Below, in pieces: positions 23,644 through 36,800 of a stretch of 64,000 bases of DNA; position 1 is the first letter of the stretch, and every line of letters starts with the position of its first letter. The stretch is from positions 33,058,111 through 33,122,110 of the forward strand of contig CM060081.1 in the NCBI GenBank assembly GCA_030533445.1, written 5' to 3'. The stretch comes from Cyprinodon diabolis. Its lineage: Eukaryota > Chordata > Actinopteri > Cyprinodontiformes > Cyprinodontidae. Position numbers and translations under genes: made by a program. Under the pieces are notes generated by a model, which saw nothing but the letters and a program-made list of their open reading frames with translations, made no database searches and was not told the DNA's origin.

Positions 23644-25666
23644 ATTTTTATCCATCAAATTTATAACACAGTAATCTTGTTTTGAAGTATACACATAAGA
23701 GTTCTTCCAGCATTTTCTTTTTTAATTAAAATAAATTTCCTTATTTTTTTCATTTAGAATAAACTGTCATGTTTGATGTTACTGCAATCATATTAAACAA
23801 GCATTTGTGTAAAACAGGTGTATTTGTTCACCCCAATGCTTAAACAAATATTAGAAACACAACAATTATTCTAAAAGTTAAATTGACAACATTTGTGATT
23901 AATTGTGAGTTAACTAGTGCATTTCCTTTGATTTATCTCAATTTAACATTATATTCAAATGAGAGCCCTTGTTTTGACTGAATATGATCTGATATAGACA
24001 AGTTTTTATCAATTTTAGTAGTTCCTGTACGCCCACATTTTCAAGAGGATCAGAAGTTGACGGGGCCTTGTCCTATGAATGGCCTATGGCCAATCAGAGC
24101 GGGGGCACCATAAAGCATTTGCCCTTAGGGCAACTAAATGGCTAGCAACACACCTGGTGATTGAAGCAATTTCAAATTAAATCTTATTTCTTGATCTCAT
24201 GTTTAAATGTTGCACTAGATTTTGGCTAAACCCACTCTAGGGTCCGGATGCCAACTTTGAGATTCAGTCCTTTATGATACCTCAAATTGGTATGTTAAAA
24301 GGATTTTTACCTTAAATAATTCATGTGATTTTAGTGATTTTTGGTTTGCTATACAGAGCTGCAGGGGTACTGCAGCTGTGCTGACAGCAGCTGACTCTAA
24401 AGTGCCCTTGGCTGTTCTTATTTTAAGAGAATGACTCCAGATGGACATGCAGAAAAGCAGAGGTGGGGGGAGATTTCGAAACATTTTCATGGAGAACAAC
24501 AGCTAAGACTGTTCTTACTGATCAATGGGTCAGGAAATCAAGCCAAGCAATTTAAGAGGTAAAGACAAATACAACAAAAAATTATATTTATGTTTCTTTG
24601 AGGAGACTTCATATAAAGCTACCCGGAGAATAAAAACTGGTGTGGATGAATATTGTGCCAAGAGTTGATCTCTTTTTCATAACACCTGTCCTTTTCTGCC
24701 TCACTTTTCTTCTCTCTCTATTTTCTTGGACGTGGGTCTATATGATTTTTATAACTCACTGTTTTTGGCAAAAGATGACTGCCAAGTAGGATTCATTTTC
24801 ACAAACGCATTTTTGCCATGAAGTGATGCAACTCCATTGTGATTCTTAAAACGGAACAGAATAATGACTCTGGATTCCTTCAAAAGATTGATATCACACA
24901 TCACACTTTTTAGTGTGTGTGTTTGTATGTTTGCTGTGCAGAGTCAAAACATTGTTAAAATAGTTCTCTAGCTCCAGGGATTAGTGATAAATTGACTTCT
25001 GGATGGTGGGGTCTGTTTAAAATTTTTAAGTTGTTTAAAGATCGACATCCTTGCTCGAGGCGAGCAACTTGATCATGACTGTTTTTTAAGCTACTGCTCC
25101 TGCTGGAAGTAAGCAATTCAGTGTGTTTCTCCAAAGTGTCAAACAAACAAGCTAAAACTTGAGTGACTTTGGAAAGGTAGTTAAGGATTTCCTTCTTCCC
25201 TCTCTATTTTTGATGGTTTTCAATCAACTTACTTTCTCAATTCAGTTCAGGTGTTGTCAGCTGTTACAGTGTGACTGTTGGACTCTTTTAACAACGTTGC
25301 TGCTTGTACCTCAAACAGTCCTAATAAGCATTAAAAGTACAATAAGTTTCATAACTTATCAATACAATTGGTTTCAGTTGAAGCATGAATAACACTTTTC
25401 TAGAATTTTTTATTGTTGAACATCTAAATAAAGTTATGGGAATTTCTGTTCAATTTTGATTACATTTTCTGAGTTGGAAAAATAAACAGAATTTCGAAAA
25501 GTTCGCTTAAGATTATCAGTATAATGTACTGTAGGCATTTCACAAAAAAAGAAAACCAGAAAAGCATTAAAAAAACATATGAAACAAACAATAAGCATTG
25601 TAAATATTATTTCAAACTGTTCCCTTAGTTCATTATTAATAAATTAGAATATGGGTTTTGATAGGG
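23644..25666. other. Intergenic, nothing recognised
   Basis: AT-rich and exonless as far as I can see. Short ORFs at 24272-24499 and 24955-25392 carry no domain. The end abuts the BEL/Pao target site CTTGT (25667-25671). Confidence 0.4.
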
Positions 25667-25671
25667 CTTGT

Positions 25672-26037
25672 TGTGCTGTCCTCATCACATGTACTCAATA
25701 TGACTTAACAGTCAGTTAAACGCCTCCTTAACATCAAGACTCTGAAGACAGATGACTCCTTGTCCACAGGTTTATTTAAGTCGTAAGGAAGATGAAACAA
25801 CGATGCTACCAAAGGCATAAGAAGTTTGCAGATATTGCTGGATAAACTTGACAACAAAATTTAACTCTGTAGCATGTGCATTTTACTTCCTGATTACCTC
25901 ATTCTACATCCTATGTGACAACTTCCTGTTACCAGGCTTCAGTGTTTCTTAAAGTGACAGCACCACCTCACTGATACTTAAAGATAACCTTAAAAACAAA
26001 GAACAAAATGAACATAAAATTTGCTCATAACAATACA
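25672..26037 (-). repeat. BEL/Pao 3' LTR
   Basis: 366 bp, TG...CA ends, matching 31944-32306 throughout. It carries three extra bases near 25930 compared with the other LTR. Because the element is on the minus strand, this is its 3' LTR. Confidence 0.9.
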
Positions 26038-26089
26038 CTCCCCGCCTGGCGTAGATATACGTCACTAAACAGAAAAACAACCTAAATAA

Positions 26090-26447
26090 TTAATCCCTGC
26101 TTGGGAGGAGAACCACTATCTCTGTAATAGGTCTGAGATAGATTGCAGTCCTTCCTGCTTTCACAGTCTTCACTTCAACGTGTCGCACTTTTCCATCTTG
26201 ACCAGGGAAGGTCTTTGTTATCAGCCCAGTAGGCCATTCATTTTGCCACCTTGCTGCACTTTAACAAAACAACACTCCCTTCTGTGATGTTAGGTTGCAT
26301 TGATTGCCATTTCTGACGGTTGCAGCATGGGCAGGTATTGTTTCCTCCATCTGTCCCAGAAGGTATTGGATAAGTGTTGCACCTGTCGCCACTGAGACTT
26401 GTAAAGGTCAGAAGCTCCAAACTCGCCCCCTGGAGCCTTAACAACAT
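26090..26447 (-). pseudogene. Pol C-terminal tail (DUF5641-like), frame-broken
   Basis: The C-terminal domain that follows integrase in BEL/Pao Pol is recognisable in pieces: RQKWQSMQPNITEGSVVLLK at 26270-26350, a WP-containing block, then KVRHVEVKTVKAGR and a final stop at 26090-26092. At least two frame changes separate these pieces from each other and from the integrase frame. Confidence 0.6.
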
Positions 26448-27492
26448 TCACCTTTTGAGTGAGGAGAGTTGCAGGTGTGAGCATGTAGAAGTCGTCAGGA
26501 TTATCTGTTACTGGCAAGAGTGGCCTAGAATTGATGATAGCGGCTACTTCTGCCATGAAGGTAGCCAAGACCTCATGGGTAAGCTTGTTTTTTAGCTGAA
26601 GGAACATGGAGTCGAGAATTCTCCTTGCCAGACCGATCATTCTCTCCCATGCACCACCATGGTGAGAAGCATGCGGAGGATTAAAAGTCCAAGTGACTCC
26701 CTGGTTCAACAGGTAAGTCTTGACTGCAGAGTCATCAATGTTGGATGGTATTCTCAATTCTTTACAGGCTCCGACAAAATTGGTACCACGATCTGATCGT
26801 ATGTGTTTGACTGGTCCTCGCACAGCAAGAAAGCGTCTGAATGCATTGATGAAGCTTGATGTGTCGAGGGACTCAATGACTTCAATGTGAACAGCTCTTA
26901 CACTCATACATATAAACATTGCAGCCCACCGTTTACTGTACAACAGCCCCCCTCTAGCACAACGTGAACTGATGTGCCATGGGCCAAAGACATCCAGACC
27001 CACATTAATAATTGGGGGATCTGTGGTAAGACGATCTGCCGGTAGATTGGCCATCTTCTGGACACTGAGTGGTGCCCTGAGCCTTTTACATGTCACACAT
27101 TGGTTGAGGATACTGCTCACCCTCCTTTTGCATCCGACTATCCAAAAGCCTGAGGTGTGAACAGCTCCCTCTGTAAAATGACGGCCCTGATGGTGAACTT
27201 TTTCATGGCAATGTCTGATTATTAGAGCAGCAACATGATGCTGTCCAGGGATGATCACTGGATTCTTTTCAGTCTGATTAAGGCTAGAATGGTGGAGACG
27301 TCCTCCAACTCTCAGGAGCCCATGTTCATCGATAAATGGGTCTAGTCTGTGGAGAGGGCTGGATTTAGGAATCTTTTTTTCCTTCTGAATTAACTTAATC
27401 CCTTCCATGTACTGTAGGTTTCCTCCTGCACTGTTCGCGTGATGATATTCGAAACATGATCTATCTCCCCCACAGTTGTCCTTGCTGTGCAA
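26290..27492 (-). pseudogene. BEL/Pao integrase region
   Basis: 400-codon open frame. Around residues 70-140 lies an H2C2 zinc-binding region (IRHCHEKVHHQG, then CVTCKRL). The catalytic core follows with all three acidic residues visible: Asp in INVGLDVFGPW, Asp in IRSDRGTNF and Glu in HHGGAWERMIG. It would insert the element's DNA copy. The frame differs from the RNase H frame upstream, so a frame change around 27390-27490 separates them. The last residues (after YLPMLQ) run off frame, and the true C-terminus is in another frame. Confidence 0.85.
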
Positions 27493-27962
27493 TAGTGCCA
27501 GCCTTTACAAGACTGGTTTCTCTTCTGCACAATATTGAACATGCAGACTATGTGCAATAGACGTGCTATGGCCCGAGTGAGAGACTTCCATGATGAGAAC
27601 TTGGCAAAACGATGAGAGCCAAGAGTTGTGGTGGAAGCTGTGGTGAGTAAGGTGGACACTACAGGTCTTACATCTAGATCTGAGATTGGATCAACTAGGT
27701 CAAAAATGTCCTTACAGCTCCTTGATTCTAGGCTGGACAGAAATCTTGGTCCACTTAACCAGTTTGTGTCCTTAAGGTGACTTGCAGCAACAGAACGCGT
27801 AGCGTGATCTGCAGGATTTTGGTCTGTCGGCACATAGTGCCACTGGTTTGGAAGAGAGGATTTTCGGATGCGTAGCACCCGGTTGTTGACAAAGACATAA
27901 AAACGTCTGCTCTCATTGTGGATGTAGCCCAAGACCACTTTGCTGTCTGAATAGTAGTGCAA
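27390..27962 (-). pseudogene. BEL/Pao RNase H C-terminal part
   Basis: 190 codons. It begins with the second half of the RNase H fold (YYSDSKVVLGYI, then NPADHATRSV), a pattern typical of BEL/Pao. It is in the same frame as the reverse-transcriptase ORF upstream and is cut off from it only by a single TAG near 27970-27972. The frame ends near the start of the integrase frame. Confidence 0.8.
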
Positions 27963-27971
27963 GGCATTGAG

Positions 27972-29900
27972 CTAGAGATCCAGTTCTGCTGAGAGTAGGT
28001 CTGCTAGCTCTACAGCAAGAACTGCAGCACAAAGTTCTAATCTTGGCATGGTCATGTCAGGACGAGAGGCAAGCTTGGCTTTGCCCATTACAAATCCAAC
28101 ATAGCATTTGCTGAATGCATCAATGACTCTCAGATATGCAACTGCAGCAATAGCCTTTGTTGATGCATCACAGAAGATATGCAGTTCTCTTCTGGAAGCA
28201 GCTGAAGGGGATGTTTCTGTATACAATCTGGGAACAGAAAAGCCAGACAGTCCGGATAAGGAGGCTCTCCATGACACCCAAATCTTCTCCATATTTTCTG
28301 GTAAAGGTGCATCCCAATCTCCTTTTTTAGTTGTGAGCTCTCTCAGGATAGCCTTTCCTTGGATGGTCACTGGTGCTACAAACCCAAGAGGGTCATAAAG
28401 GCTGTTGACGGTGGATAAAACACCCCTCCGGGTGTAGGGTTTAACCTCTTTAGACACACTGAACACGAAGCGGTCTGTTTGGAGGTTCCAGTCGAGCCCA
28501 AGACTGTGCTGCACTGGCAGTGTGTCATCATCAGGGTCGAGATCTTTGAGGCTGTTTGCATGATCAGTGGATGGGAACGCTTCCATGACTTCCTTTTTGT
28601 TTGAGGCAATCTTATGTAGCCTAAGATTTGACTTAGAGAGAACATCTTGAGTCCTTTTCAACAACTTTACCGCTGCTTCAACTGTAGGCAGGGATTTAAG
28701 ACCATCATCTACGAAGAAATCACGTGTGACAAAGTTCTTGACATCTGCATCAACTTGGAACTTTTGGTCTTGTACAGACTGATGGAGGCCATGAATAGCC
28801 ACTGCTGGTGAGGGTCTATTTCCGAAGACATGGACATTCATACGGTAGTCTATAATGGTCTTACCGGGATCATTGTCCTGAAACCACAGGAAACGTAAGA
28901 AGTTTCTGTCTTCTTCCCTTACATAAAAGCAATAGAACATTTGTTCTATATCTGCTGTGAAAGCCACTGCCTCTTTTCGAAAGCACAGTAGTACACCCAA
29001 AAGTGAGTTGTTTAGGTCCGGCCTGGTTAGCAGCACATCGTTGAGTGCAACACCTTCATACTGAGCACTAGAGTCAAATACAACTCGAATTTGGTTTGGC
29101 TTCTTTGGATGGTACACACCAAATGTGGGCAAGTACCACTGCTCTTCATCTGCTGTCACTGGAGGAGCTATTTCTGCATGGCCCTTTACAAACATCTTCT
29201 CCATGAAGCTTAGAAAATGTTCTTGCATTTCTGGCTTCTTTCTGAAGCTTTGTTTGAGTGAGATGAGGCGTTTTATTGCTTGGGGCTTGTTATTGGGAAG
29301 CCTCTGACGTGGGTGCTTAAAGGGTAACGGTGCAACCCAGCTATTGTTTGCATCTTTGTGTAGACCCTCATTCATTATTTTCATAAAAAGGGCATCCTGA
29401 ATTGAAGGAGCCAACTGGTTGTCCTCTTTAGTCTGCCTAAACACAGCACATCCAAGATGATCAGCACAACACTCTGGGTCCATCTCGGAAAAGAGTGAAG
29501 GATGGGTTGGGATGTACTCACTGCTGTATTTCTCTTTGATGCAGAACACATTGGGGCAAGGTTCAAAGAGGGTAGGGCGTGTCGTTTCTGTGGTTTTGGT
29601 GTAAAAGGTGTTGATTGTTTGAGGCATGTGATTGCTGCTTAAGCATACATTCCCAATGATAACCCACCCAAGGTCAAATTTCTGAGCATATGGCAGATCA
29701 TGTGGGCCATTCAGCTTTTTACGTACCTTATGAACTCTGATAAGGTCTCGACCAAGCAGCAGCATAATCTGGGCTTGTTGGTCAATATTAGGGATCAGAT
29801 GAGCCAATGATTTCAATTGCTGATGGTGACGGGCCACCTCTGGAGTTGGGATTTCGTCTCTGTTGTTAGGAATGTCATTACATTCTATAAGACTTGGCAA
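27972..29900 (-). pseudogene. BEL/Pao reverse transcriptase / RNase H N-terminus
   Basis: 642-codon frame. The reverse transcriptase shows IRVVFDSSA, the first catalytic Asp in AFTADIEQMFY, FGNRPSPAVA, and the catalytic pair in FFVDDGLKSL. The Pao-type A17 region follows (YDPLGFVAPVTIQGKAILRE), then the RNase H start (HIFCDAST, MTMPRLELCAAV). The C-terminus ends at an in-frame TAG, beyond which the RNase H continues in the same frame. It is not in frame with the Gag/protease ORF upstream. As a domain block it is well preserved. Confidence 0.88.
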
Positions 29901-29991
29901 TAGGATCCGGACATTTCCATCTAAAGATTCTATTTCATATCCACTAGCTCTTCTTCCAGCTGCTTCCCTAACTCCAGCACGTTCTCAGCGC

Positions 29992-31860
29992 TCAGCGGTC
30001 ATTGAACACATCAAAAAACTGAGATCGCACAAGTGACCTGTTGCTCTGTTCATCCAGAATCGCATACAGTTTCACAGCCTTGTCTCTGCAGCCAGCTGGA
30101 TACACTTTTACAAGGCATATTTTTGAGCAGGATCGATTTGTCTGTTCTCTGCCACAGATTTCTGTACACTTCGAATTTACTTGAGGCTGACTTGTGGTTA
30201 TTTCATCCTCCCCACCATGCTGTGGTTGGGGGTCAACATCACTTCTGGGATCTGGATGAAGTGCTGTGTGATGCTCCTCGCTTTTGCACTCTGCACAGAG
30301 CAGTTTGACTCTGCAATTCCTTGCAATATGTGTGGATGACAAACAACACCTAAAACAAATGTTGTTCTCCCTTAGCAGTGCCATACGGTCGTTAATGGAT
30401 TTCTCCTTAAATGCACGACATTTATAAAGAGGGTGAGGTTTTCTGTGTATGGGGCACATTTTGTCACATTCATTAGGTTTTAATGTTGTGTCAGCATCTC
30501 TGTAACCTTGAGGAGAGATTTCAGTCTTGTGAACATAGACCTCCTTAAACTTGTTTGATTTTGGAGGTGCTCTATTTATCTGAGCTGTGTCTGTGTGAGA
30601 AACGAAGTTGAAACTTGGATCACTGGCAATCCTTGCTTCCTGACAAACAAAGTCCACGAAGTAAGAGAAGGGAGGATATTGAACACATTTTTGTTGTTTG
30701 TAGGATGCTCCAACCGTCGCCCATCTCTCCTGTAGACGATAAGGTAGCTTTAGCACTATTGGGTTCACGCCCCTGGCTGTGTCAAGGAAGGACAGTCCAG
30801 GTAAGTCTCCCTCAGATTTAGCTGACAGGAGCTCCATTAAAAGATCACCTAACTTTGTCAACTTGGAGTAATCTCTGTTAGTTATTTTTGGGAAGTCTTC
30901 AATGCGTTTGAACAGAGCATCTTCAATAGCTTCTGCTGATCCATACTTTTCATCAAGTCTGTTCCATATCATATTTAGCCCTGCTTGTGGATGGTTTATA
31001 TGTATTGCTCTAATCTGTTCCACATTCTGTACTGATTCTCTCCCAAGCCACTTCAACAGGAGATCCATTTCTTCGCTTGGTGACAGGTCCAAACCCAATG
31101 TTGCTGACTTAAAAGAGTGTTTCCAGGCTCTGTAGTTCTGTGGTTTGTCATTGAATTGCAACAAACCTGTTGCCACAAGCTCACGACAAGCTAAATATTG
31201 AACAAAGTCATTCATGTTTGAGCTGCTGTTATATGTATATGCAGGATGTGGATAAAAAGGATTAATGTTTGGAGCTCTGTAATATTGGGTATTAAGACCA
31301 CTATCATGCCCCAACATAACATCTCCAGGTCCCTCACTTTTACTGACTGACGGGTTACGTGGAGATACCTGCGGACACTGAAATGCAGAAAGAAAGGATG
31401 TTGCATCTGCCTTAAGCTGGGAAGATGAGATATTGAAGTCAGGCTTTGACTCTGTGGCTGGATCACTACCAGCACATGACTGTCTGTGAGTCTTCTGAAT
31501 CTGATTTTGGTTGAGAACATATTGCTCAGTACGCGCTGGGGTGTCCAATGGAGCAAAATCCACGCTTAATTTGGAGCTCTGTTTGTCAGAATTCAAATCA
31601 ACAGCAGCTTCAAGGGCTTCTGCCTCAGCAATAGCTGCAGCTGTCTCTTTCTCATAATTAAGTTTTGTTATAGATGCCTCCAATTTAGCTTTCTCTAGCT
31701 TCAGAGCCACCTCCTTTTCAACAAAGGCGAGGCGTGCCTTTGCGGCTTCAGCTTTTGCTCTGGCCTTTGCTGCAGCCGACCCAGTGGATGAGGCTGACGA
31801 TTGTACTGAAGAGCATGAGGCATGTGAGCGTGTCTTCAAAGACGATGTCCCCTCTGTCAT
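29992..31860 (-). pseudogene. BEL/Pao Gag and protease start
   Basis: 622-codon frame from ATG at 31860. An Ala/Lys/Glu-rich, probably coiled-coil region spans about residues 25-90. The DUF1759-type Gag core follows at about 235-350 (NYRAWKHSF, MIWNRLDEKYGS). Cys/His clusters come next (CPIHRKPHPLYKC, ICFRCC..THIARNC, CAECKSEEHH), resembling zinc knuckles. Near the C-terminus, YAILDEQSNRSLV is the start of the DUF1758 aspartic-protease-like domain, and the frame then ends, so the protease is split from Pol by a frame change around 29900-29992. The start codon lies about 85 bp inside the 5' LTR boundary, as expected. Confidence 0.85.
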
Positions 31861-31943
31861 TTATACTAATTGTATGTTGAGTTTTCACTTTAGTTTTTAG
31901 CTTACACTGCGTTTTCTTCCCTGAATGAGAGCCGTTGTTTCAC

Positions 31944-32306
31944 TGTGCTGTCCTCATCACGTGTACTCGATATGACTAAACAGTCAGTTAAACGCCTCCT
32001 TAACATCAAGACTCTGAAGACAGATGACTCCTTGTCCACAGGTTTATTTAAGTCGTAAGGAAGGTGAAACAACGATGCTACCAAAGGCATAAGAAGTTTG
32101 CAGATGTTGCTGGATAAACTTGACAACAAAATTTAACTCTGTAGCATGTGCATTTTACTTCCTGATTACCTCATTCTACATCCTATGTGACAACTTGTTA
32201 CCAGGCTTCAGTGTTTCTTAAAGTGACAGCACCACCTCACTGATACTTAAAGATAACCTTAAAAACAAAGGAAAAAATGAACATAAAATTTGCTCATAAC
32301 AATACA
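31944..32306 (-). repeat. BEL/Pao 5' LTR
   Basis: 363 bp with TG...CA ends. It is the promoter-bearing LTR of the minus-strand element and is followed on the right by the target copy CTTGT (32307-32311). Confidence 0.9.
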
Positions 32307-32311
32307 CTTGT

Positions 32312-33804
32312 ATTGTCGGATTAAAATGGTTCTTCAAAATATCAGTTGTACATGGTATATGGCACACTGTTTAATAATCTAAAATTTTAGCATAGAATTT
32401 TAATATTCATTAGTTTAATTCTAAATTTAGTGCTATCATTAGCAGTTTGACCTACTGGTGATTTCAAACATTTACAAAGAGGTGCAAGGCTAATCAGAAC
32501 AACTATAAACATAAAGTACATATTGTATTATTTACCCTCATTTTCTGTTTTCAACACCTTTGAATTTCCAGATGTTACTTTCATCTGCAAGGACCCTTGA
32601 AGCCTCAAAGATGTCTATTCATGTATCCAGCTTCAACTGATCTGCTGCAGGAAATTAGCTCCATACGTACAAGCAACACCACAGTAGTCTTTTGTCAGGA
32701 ATGGCCTCTGATGTTTTCTTTGTGACATAGCCATCGGTTGTAAGATGCACACAGTCCTTCACGTGTTTTTTTAACTTGCTCAGCTTTTGTTAATTCTGTA
32801 AAGCTATGATGAAATATCATCTGAACCTTATATACTGACTTGGGAAGAGGAATCTGGGGTTAAGTGGTAAGAAACTTTCTGATTTTATGCTGATATACCT
32901 GGCCTGCATAAGCTTATATAGATTAAACATACATAATTTATAGAATTGATTTTATAAACTCTGGGCCTTAAAAAAACAACATTTATTTTCCTTGTGATGA
33001 ACAGAAAAGATCAATTTGCACAAGATAAAATAACAGCATTTATAGAAAGTGACAGAAAGTGACAGTATATAAGGAAAAGCTTCCCCATAAAAGGATGCAC
33101 GTTTAAACATTAAATGACCCATATGGACCTACAGGTCTTTAGCAGGTTCTCTATATTCTGGTTGTTTGTTCTATATTTTAGAACAGTGCTTTCCTAATCT
33201 CACACCAACAAGAGCTACATCCTGATGAAGGCATGAACACAGTTTGGAAACTGTTCATACATAAAGAACTTGAGTAAAACCCATAATTTCCTGGAACATG
33301 CAACAACTGTCAGGGTCTCTGGCATTTTAAAGTTTTCCGGTGGGAGAGGGCTTCCTCTCACAGAGAAGATCTTTGCTGGTGGATGAGCCGTCACACGTTG
33401 CTGCACACCCAACGTTTCTCTATCAAGATGAATAAAATGTAGCTAAGCGAAGGATCATATTTCTTTGCTGTGTGATTACCCCTGATAGTATTCCAGACAA
33501 AAACCTAGACCAGGAATATCTTTTATTCTTGTTGAAATTTTATCTTCTTGTGAATCTCTTTTACTGTTGACTCTGTTATTGATCCAGACAACCAGTGAAC
33601 CTCAGTTCATCTCTGATCTTCACAAAAAAGGTCTTATCTGTGTGCAGCAGTTCTCTGTCTTCATCACCTGCCTGTCCACTCTCAAGCACTAAATCTCCTG
33701 CAAGTACCAACGCTCTCACTCACTCTCACCTGGACCTCTGGACTACAGTCTGCAAAGCCAAGTGAATCAAACACCTGCATGCTTCTTCCCGTTCATAGCT
33801 TATG
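32312..33804. other. Intergenic, nothing recognised
   Basis: AT-rich, without supported genes or repeat boundaries. Confidence 0.4.
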
Positions 33805-33806
33805 TA

Positions 33807-36800
33807 CACTGTAAGACTTTCACTGTGAATTTACAGTAATTTACTGGCAGCAGCTTCGCCAGTAAACTACTGTATTATTTACAGTATCTTGCTGTAATAT
33901 ATAAATACAGTATATTGCTGTAAATGATTCTACAGTTAATTACTGTAAATTTACAACAGATCGTATATATTCATTTAATGTAAATTTACAGTAATTTACA
34001 GGCAACAGCTTTGCCAGTAGACTACTGTATTTTTGCAGTTCTGCTTACAGTACATTAATTCTACAGTTCATTACTGTAATAATACAACTACTAAAAAAAG
34101 TAATACAATTATTAGAAATAATTATATAAATAAATGAAAGCTGGAAAATATTCCGTTTCTTTTCAAATATTTATTTGAAAAATAGTGCCTCATGAAAATT
34201 ACAACATTGTCAAATTGTGTGATCTGAATACTGTAAAGGATGGACAGAAAAACTTTGCTCACAGTAAATGTTTTCAATTCTAATGCTAAAACTCTCATAC
34301 TGGAGCTAAACTTGCTTTCTTATACAAATACCCCAGCATTTTCCCTAACACTGTATGCATATTAGGGCTGGGAATCACTAGGTGCCTCTTGCAATATTTT
34401 GCAATTCATATAAAATGAGCAAAACAGTAAAGCAAAGCGCACAGTGCTTCTTCTTAATGTATCATATGTAAAATAAACATTTTAGTCAGTCAGCTTGTCA
34501 AACAGAGAGATCTTTTGAATTTCTTCACTGTGCTTTGTGGCATCTCTCGAGACTATTAAGAAGCTAATTCCTACATTCAGACAGGGTACTGTGTAAAGAC
34601 ATACCTTCCAGAACTCAATAACTGTAAATACACTTTCTGAATCAACAGACTCAAAATGACTCATTTGTGAGGGAAGGTCTTAAAGTTACCTTCAGAGGAA
34701 TAGTTTACCCACAGAACGATTTAACTTTATTTTCCACTGACCTTCATGGTGAGCAAGACTCTGGAACACTTGTTTAATATTTCAAATGCAGCCGGGGATC
34801 AGGACGACTACTCGTTTTCCACAAGTCCACAAAACTTGTTAATATTCCTCCATACTGCTCGTCCAATGTAATCCAAGTGTCCAAAGTGGGTAGTGTCCAT
34901 AATTTACTAAAAACTATGCCATTTAGTATATTTTTAGAGCCTAAATAGAAGTACATTGCATCTCTTGCGCGCACGCCGATGTGCGTTCATGAAACTACGG
35001 AAGGCGAGGCAGACGAGATCGCGCGGTCTCTTTTTCTTTCATTATTTGTTTTAAATCAATATCCAACTCCTCTTGTGTTTGTCCCGGTTCGTCTGCAGCT
35101 CTGTTGCTCTTAACACAATGTAAACAGTGTATTATCGGCAGCAAAGGCTCTGAACGCCGAGGCTTCCGTAGTTTCGTGAATGCGCAGGTGAGCGCTCCGT
35201 GGAGTAATACATTCTTTTTAGGCTCTAAAAATATCGTAAATGACGTTGTTTCGAGTAAATTCTGGACGCTACCCACTCAGGACATTTGGATTACATTGGA
35301 CGAGCAGTATGGAGGAATATTAACAAGTTTTTGTGGACTTCTAAGGACCTTGTTGGCTCGGGCTCAATCGAACTCCATTATATGAAAGTTGGGGTAAAAC
35401 GAGAAGTCATCCTGATCTCCGGCTGCATTTGAAATATTTGCTCACCATGAAGGTAAGTGGAAAATAAAGTTAAATCAATCTGTGGGTGAACTATTCCTTT
35501 AACAATATTTTGCAGACTGCACATAGATTTAAGTGCTAATGTGGGGACTTTTCTACATGCTGAACCGTTGCAAATAGAACTAAATCTTGCGAGATCTCAC
35601 CATGCTCTTACAAAATCTTGTGAGATTTCCTTTGGAAAAAATATCAATACAGCATTTTTTTTAATATCAATATGATACCGCAACATATAACATCGTGCAT
35701 CGTTATTTTGTCATAACCCTCATGTGTATGTGTGTGTATCAGACAAAGTCCCACTTGAAATCACTGATCTTCTTGATGAGTGTGCTGACATGCGGATTCA
35801 CAGATGTTGACTTCTTCTGGACCATCTTGCCGCTCTTCTTGCTTTTCACCATCTCATGGCTTGCTTTTGTGCCTCTCTCCGGGTTGATGTCAATGCAGCT
35901 TCTGTAAAACAACTTCGACAATTTTTTTTTTTTTTTCCTTACGGTTTTATCAGTCTATGAATGTAGCATGTCAACAATATACAATGTAGTGATCCAGTAT
36001 GTTGAACCACAAAAAGGAGTTTCAGACGTAACATTACTACAAAGGTAGCATTTGTAGTGTTTGTGGTTGCTATACTTCTATGCTATGCTTCGGTCGGCTA
36101 AATACGGCAAAAAAAAAAAAAAAGCAACCGGCGACAACCTCATATCTAAATAGGAAAAAAAAAGGCGAATGTTGAATTATGTTCACTCACTCTCTGGAGA
36201 GGGTGGAGGACGTCAGGCAGCTCCGGGCATCTGTGATGCAGCTCGGTTGTGACCGGTTCACAGTGGCTTTGTGCAGCAGAGCCGCAACTTCGGCTGTGAA
36301 GAAGTCTGGGGTGAAGGGGAAGTCGCAACTCGCAAGACTCCTTTGCTAGATGCAGAGAAAAAAGAAGCCTATGGTGAAATCCACCATTTAAAAAAAACAA
36401 AACAGAAAACATAACGCTGACTCTTAGTAATTTTGGCCAAGTTTAGCACTTTGCCTGTCTTTTTTCTCTTTTGATGTGGAAACTCAACTGAAATAATTTA
36501 TAGAGCACTTTAACACAACAGAGGAAACTTATAACATGCTAACTCAGACCTGCCATGTTACTTATCCCTTCCCCTGATGTTTTAATGTTGATTTAACATT
36601 AAATTGAGACAAAGCTAACACAATTTTAGCTAATGTTAGCTTACAAAAACAACATTTTTCAACAGCGTTTTTGTAAAACTTATAAACAGCAGAAAACTAA
36701 AAAGAGAGAAGTCCTCAAATCCCGTTTCTAAATCAGGAACAAAAAAGTGAATAATGTGAACTTACTCTGTGAACAGTGTGGAGGACGTTGGGCAGCTCCA

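Larger units (their letters stand above)
25672..32306 (-). mobile_element. BEL/Pao LTR retrotransposon, near full length
   Basis: Two LTRs (25672-26037 and 31944-32306) start TG and end CA, and are flanked by the 5-bp direct repeat CTTGT (25667-25671 and 32307-32311). Between them, on the minus strand, lie Gag, an aspartic-protease-like region, reverse transcriptase, RNase H and integrase in the BEL/Pao order. The LTRs differ at only about seven sites plus one 3-bp indel (roughly 2%), so the insertion is fairly young. Coding is broken by one in-frame stop and several frame changes, so this copy looks unable to make its whole polyprotein. A purine-rich tract (26038-26048, read on the minus strand) adjoins the 3' LTR. 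No obvious TGG-initiated primer-binding site follows the 5' LTR. Confidence 0.92.
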
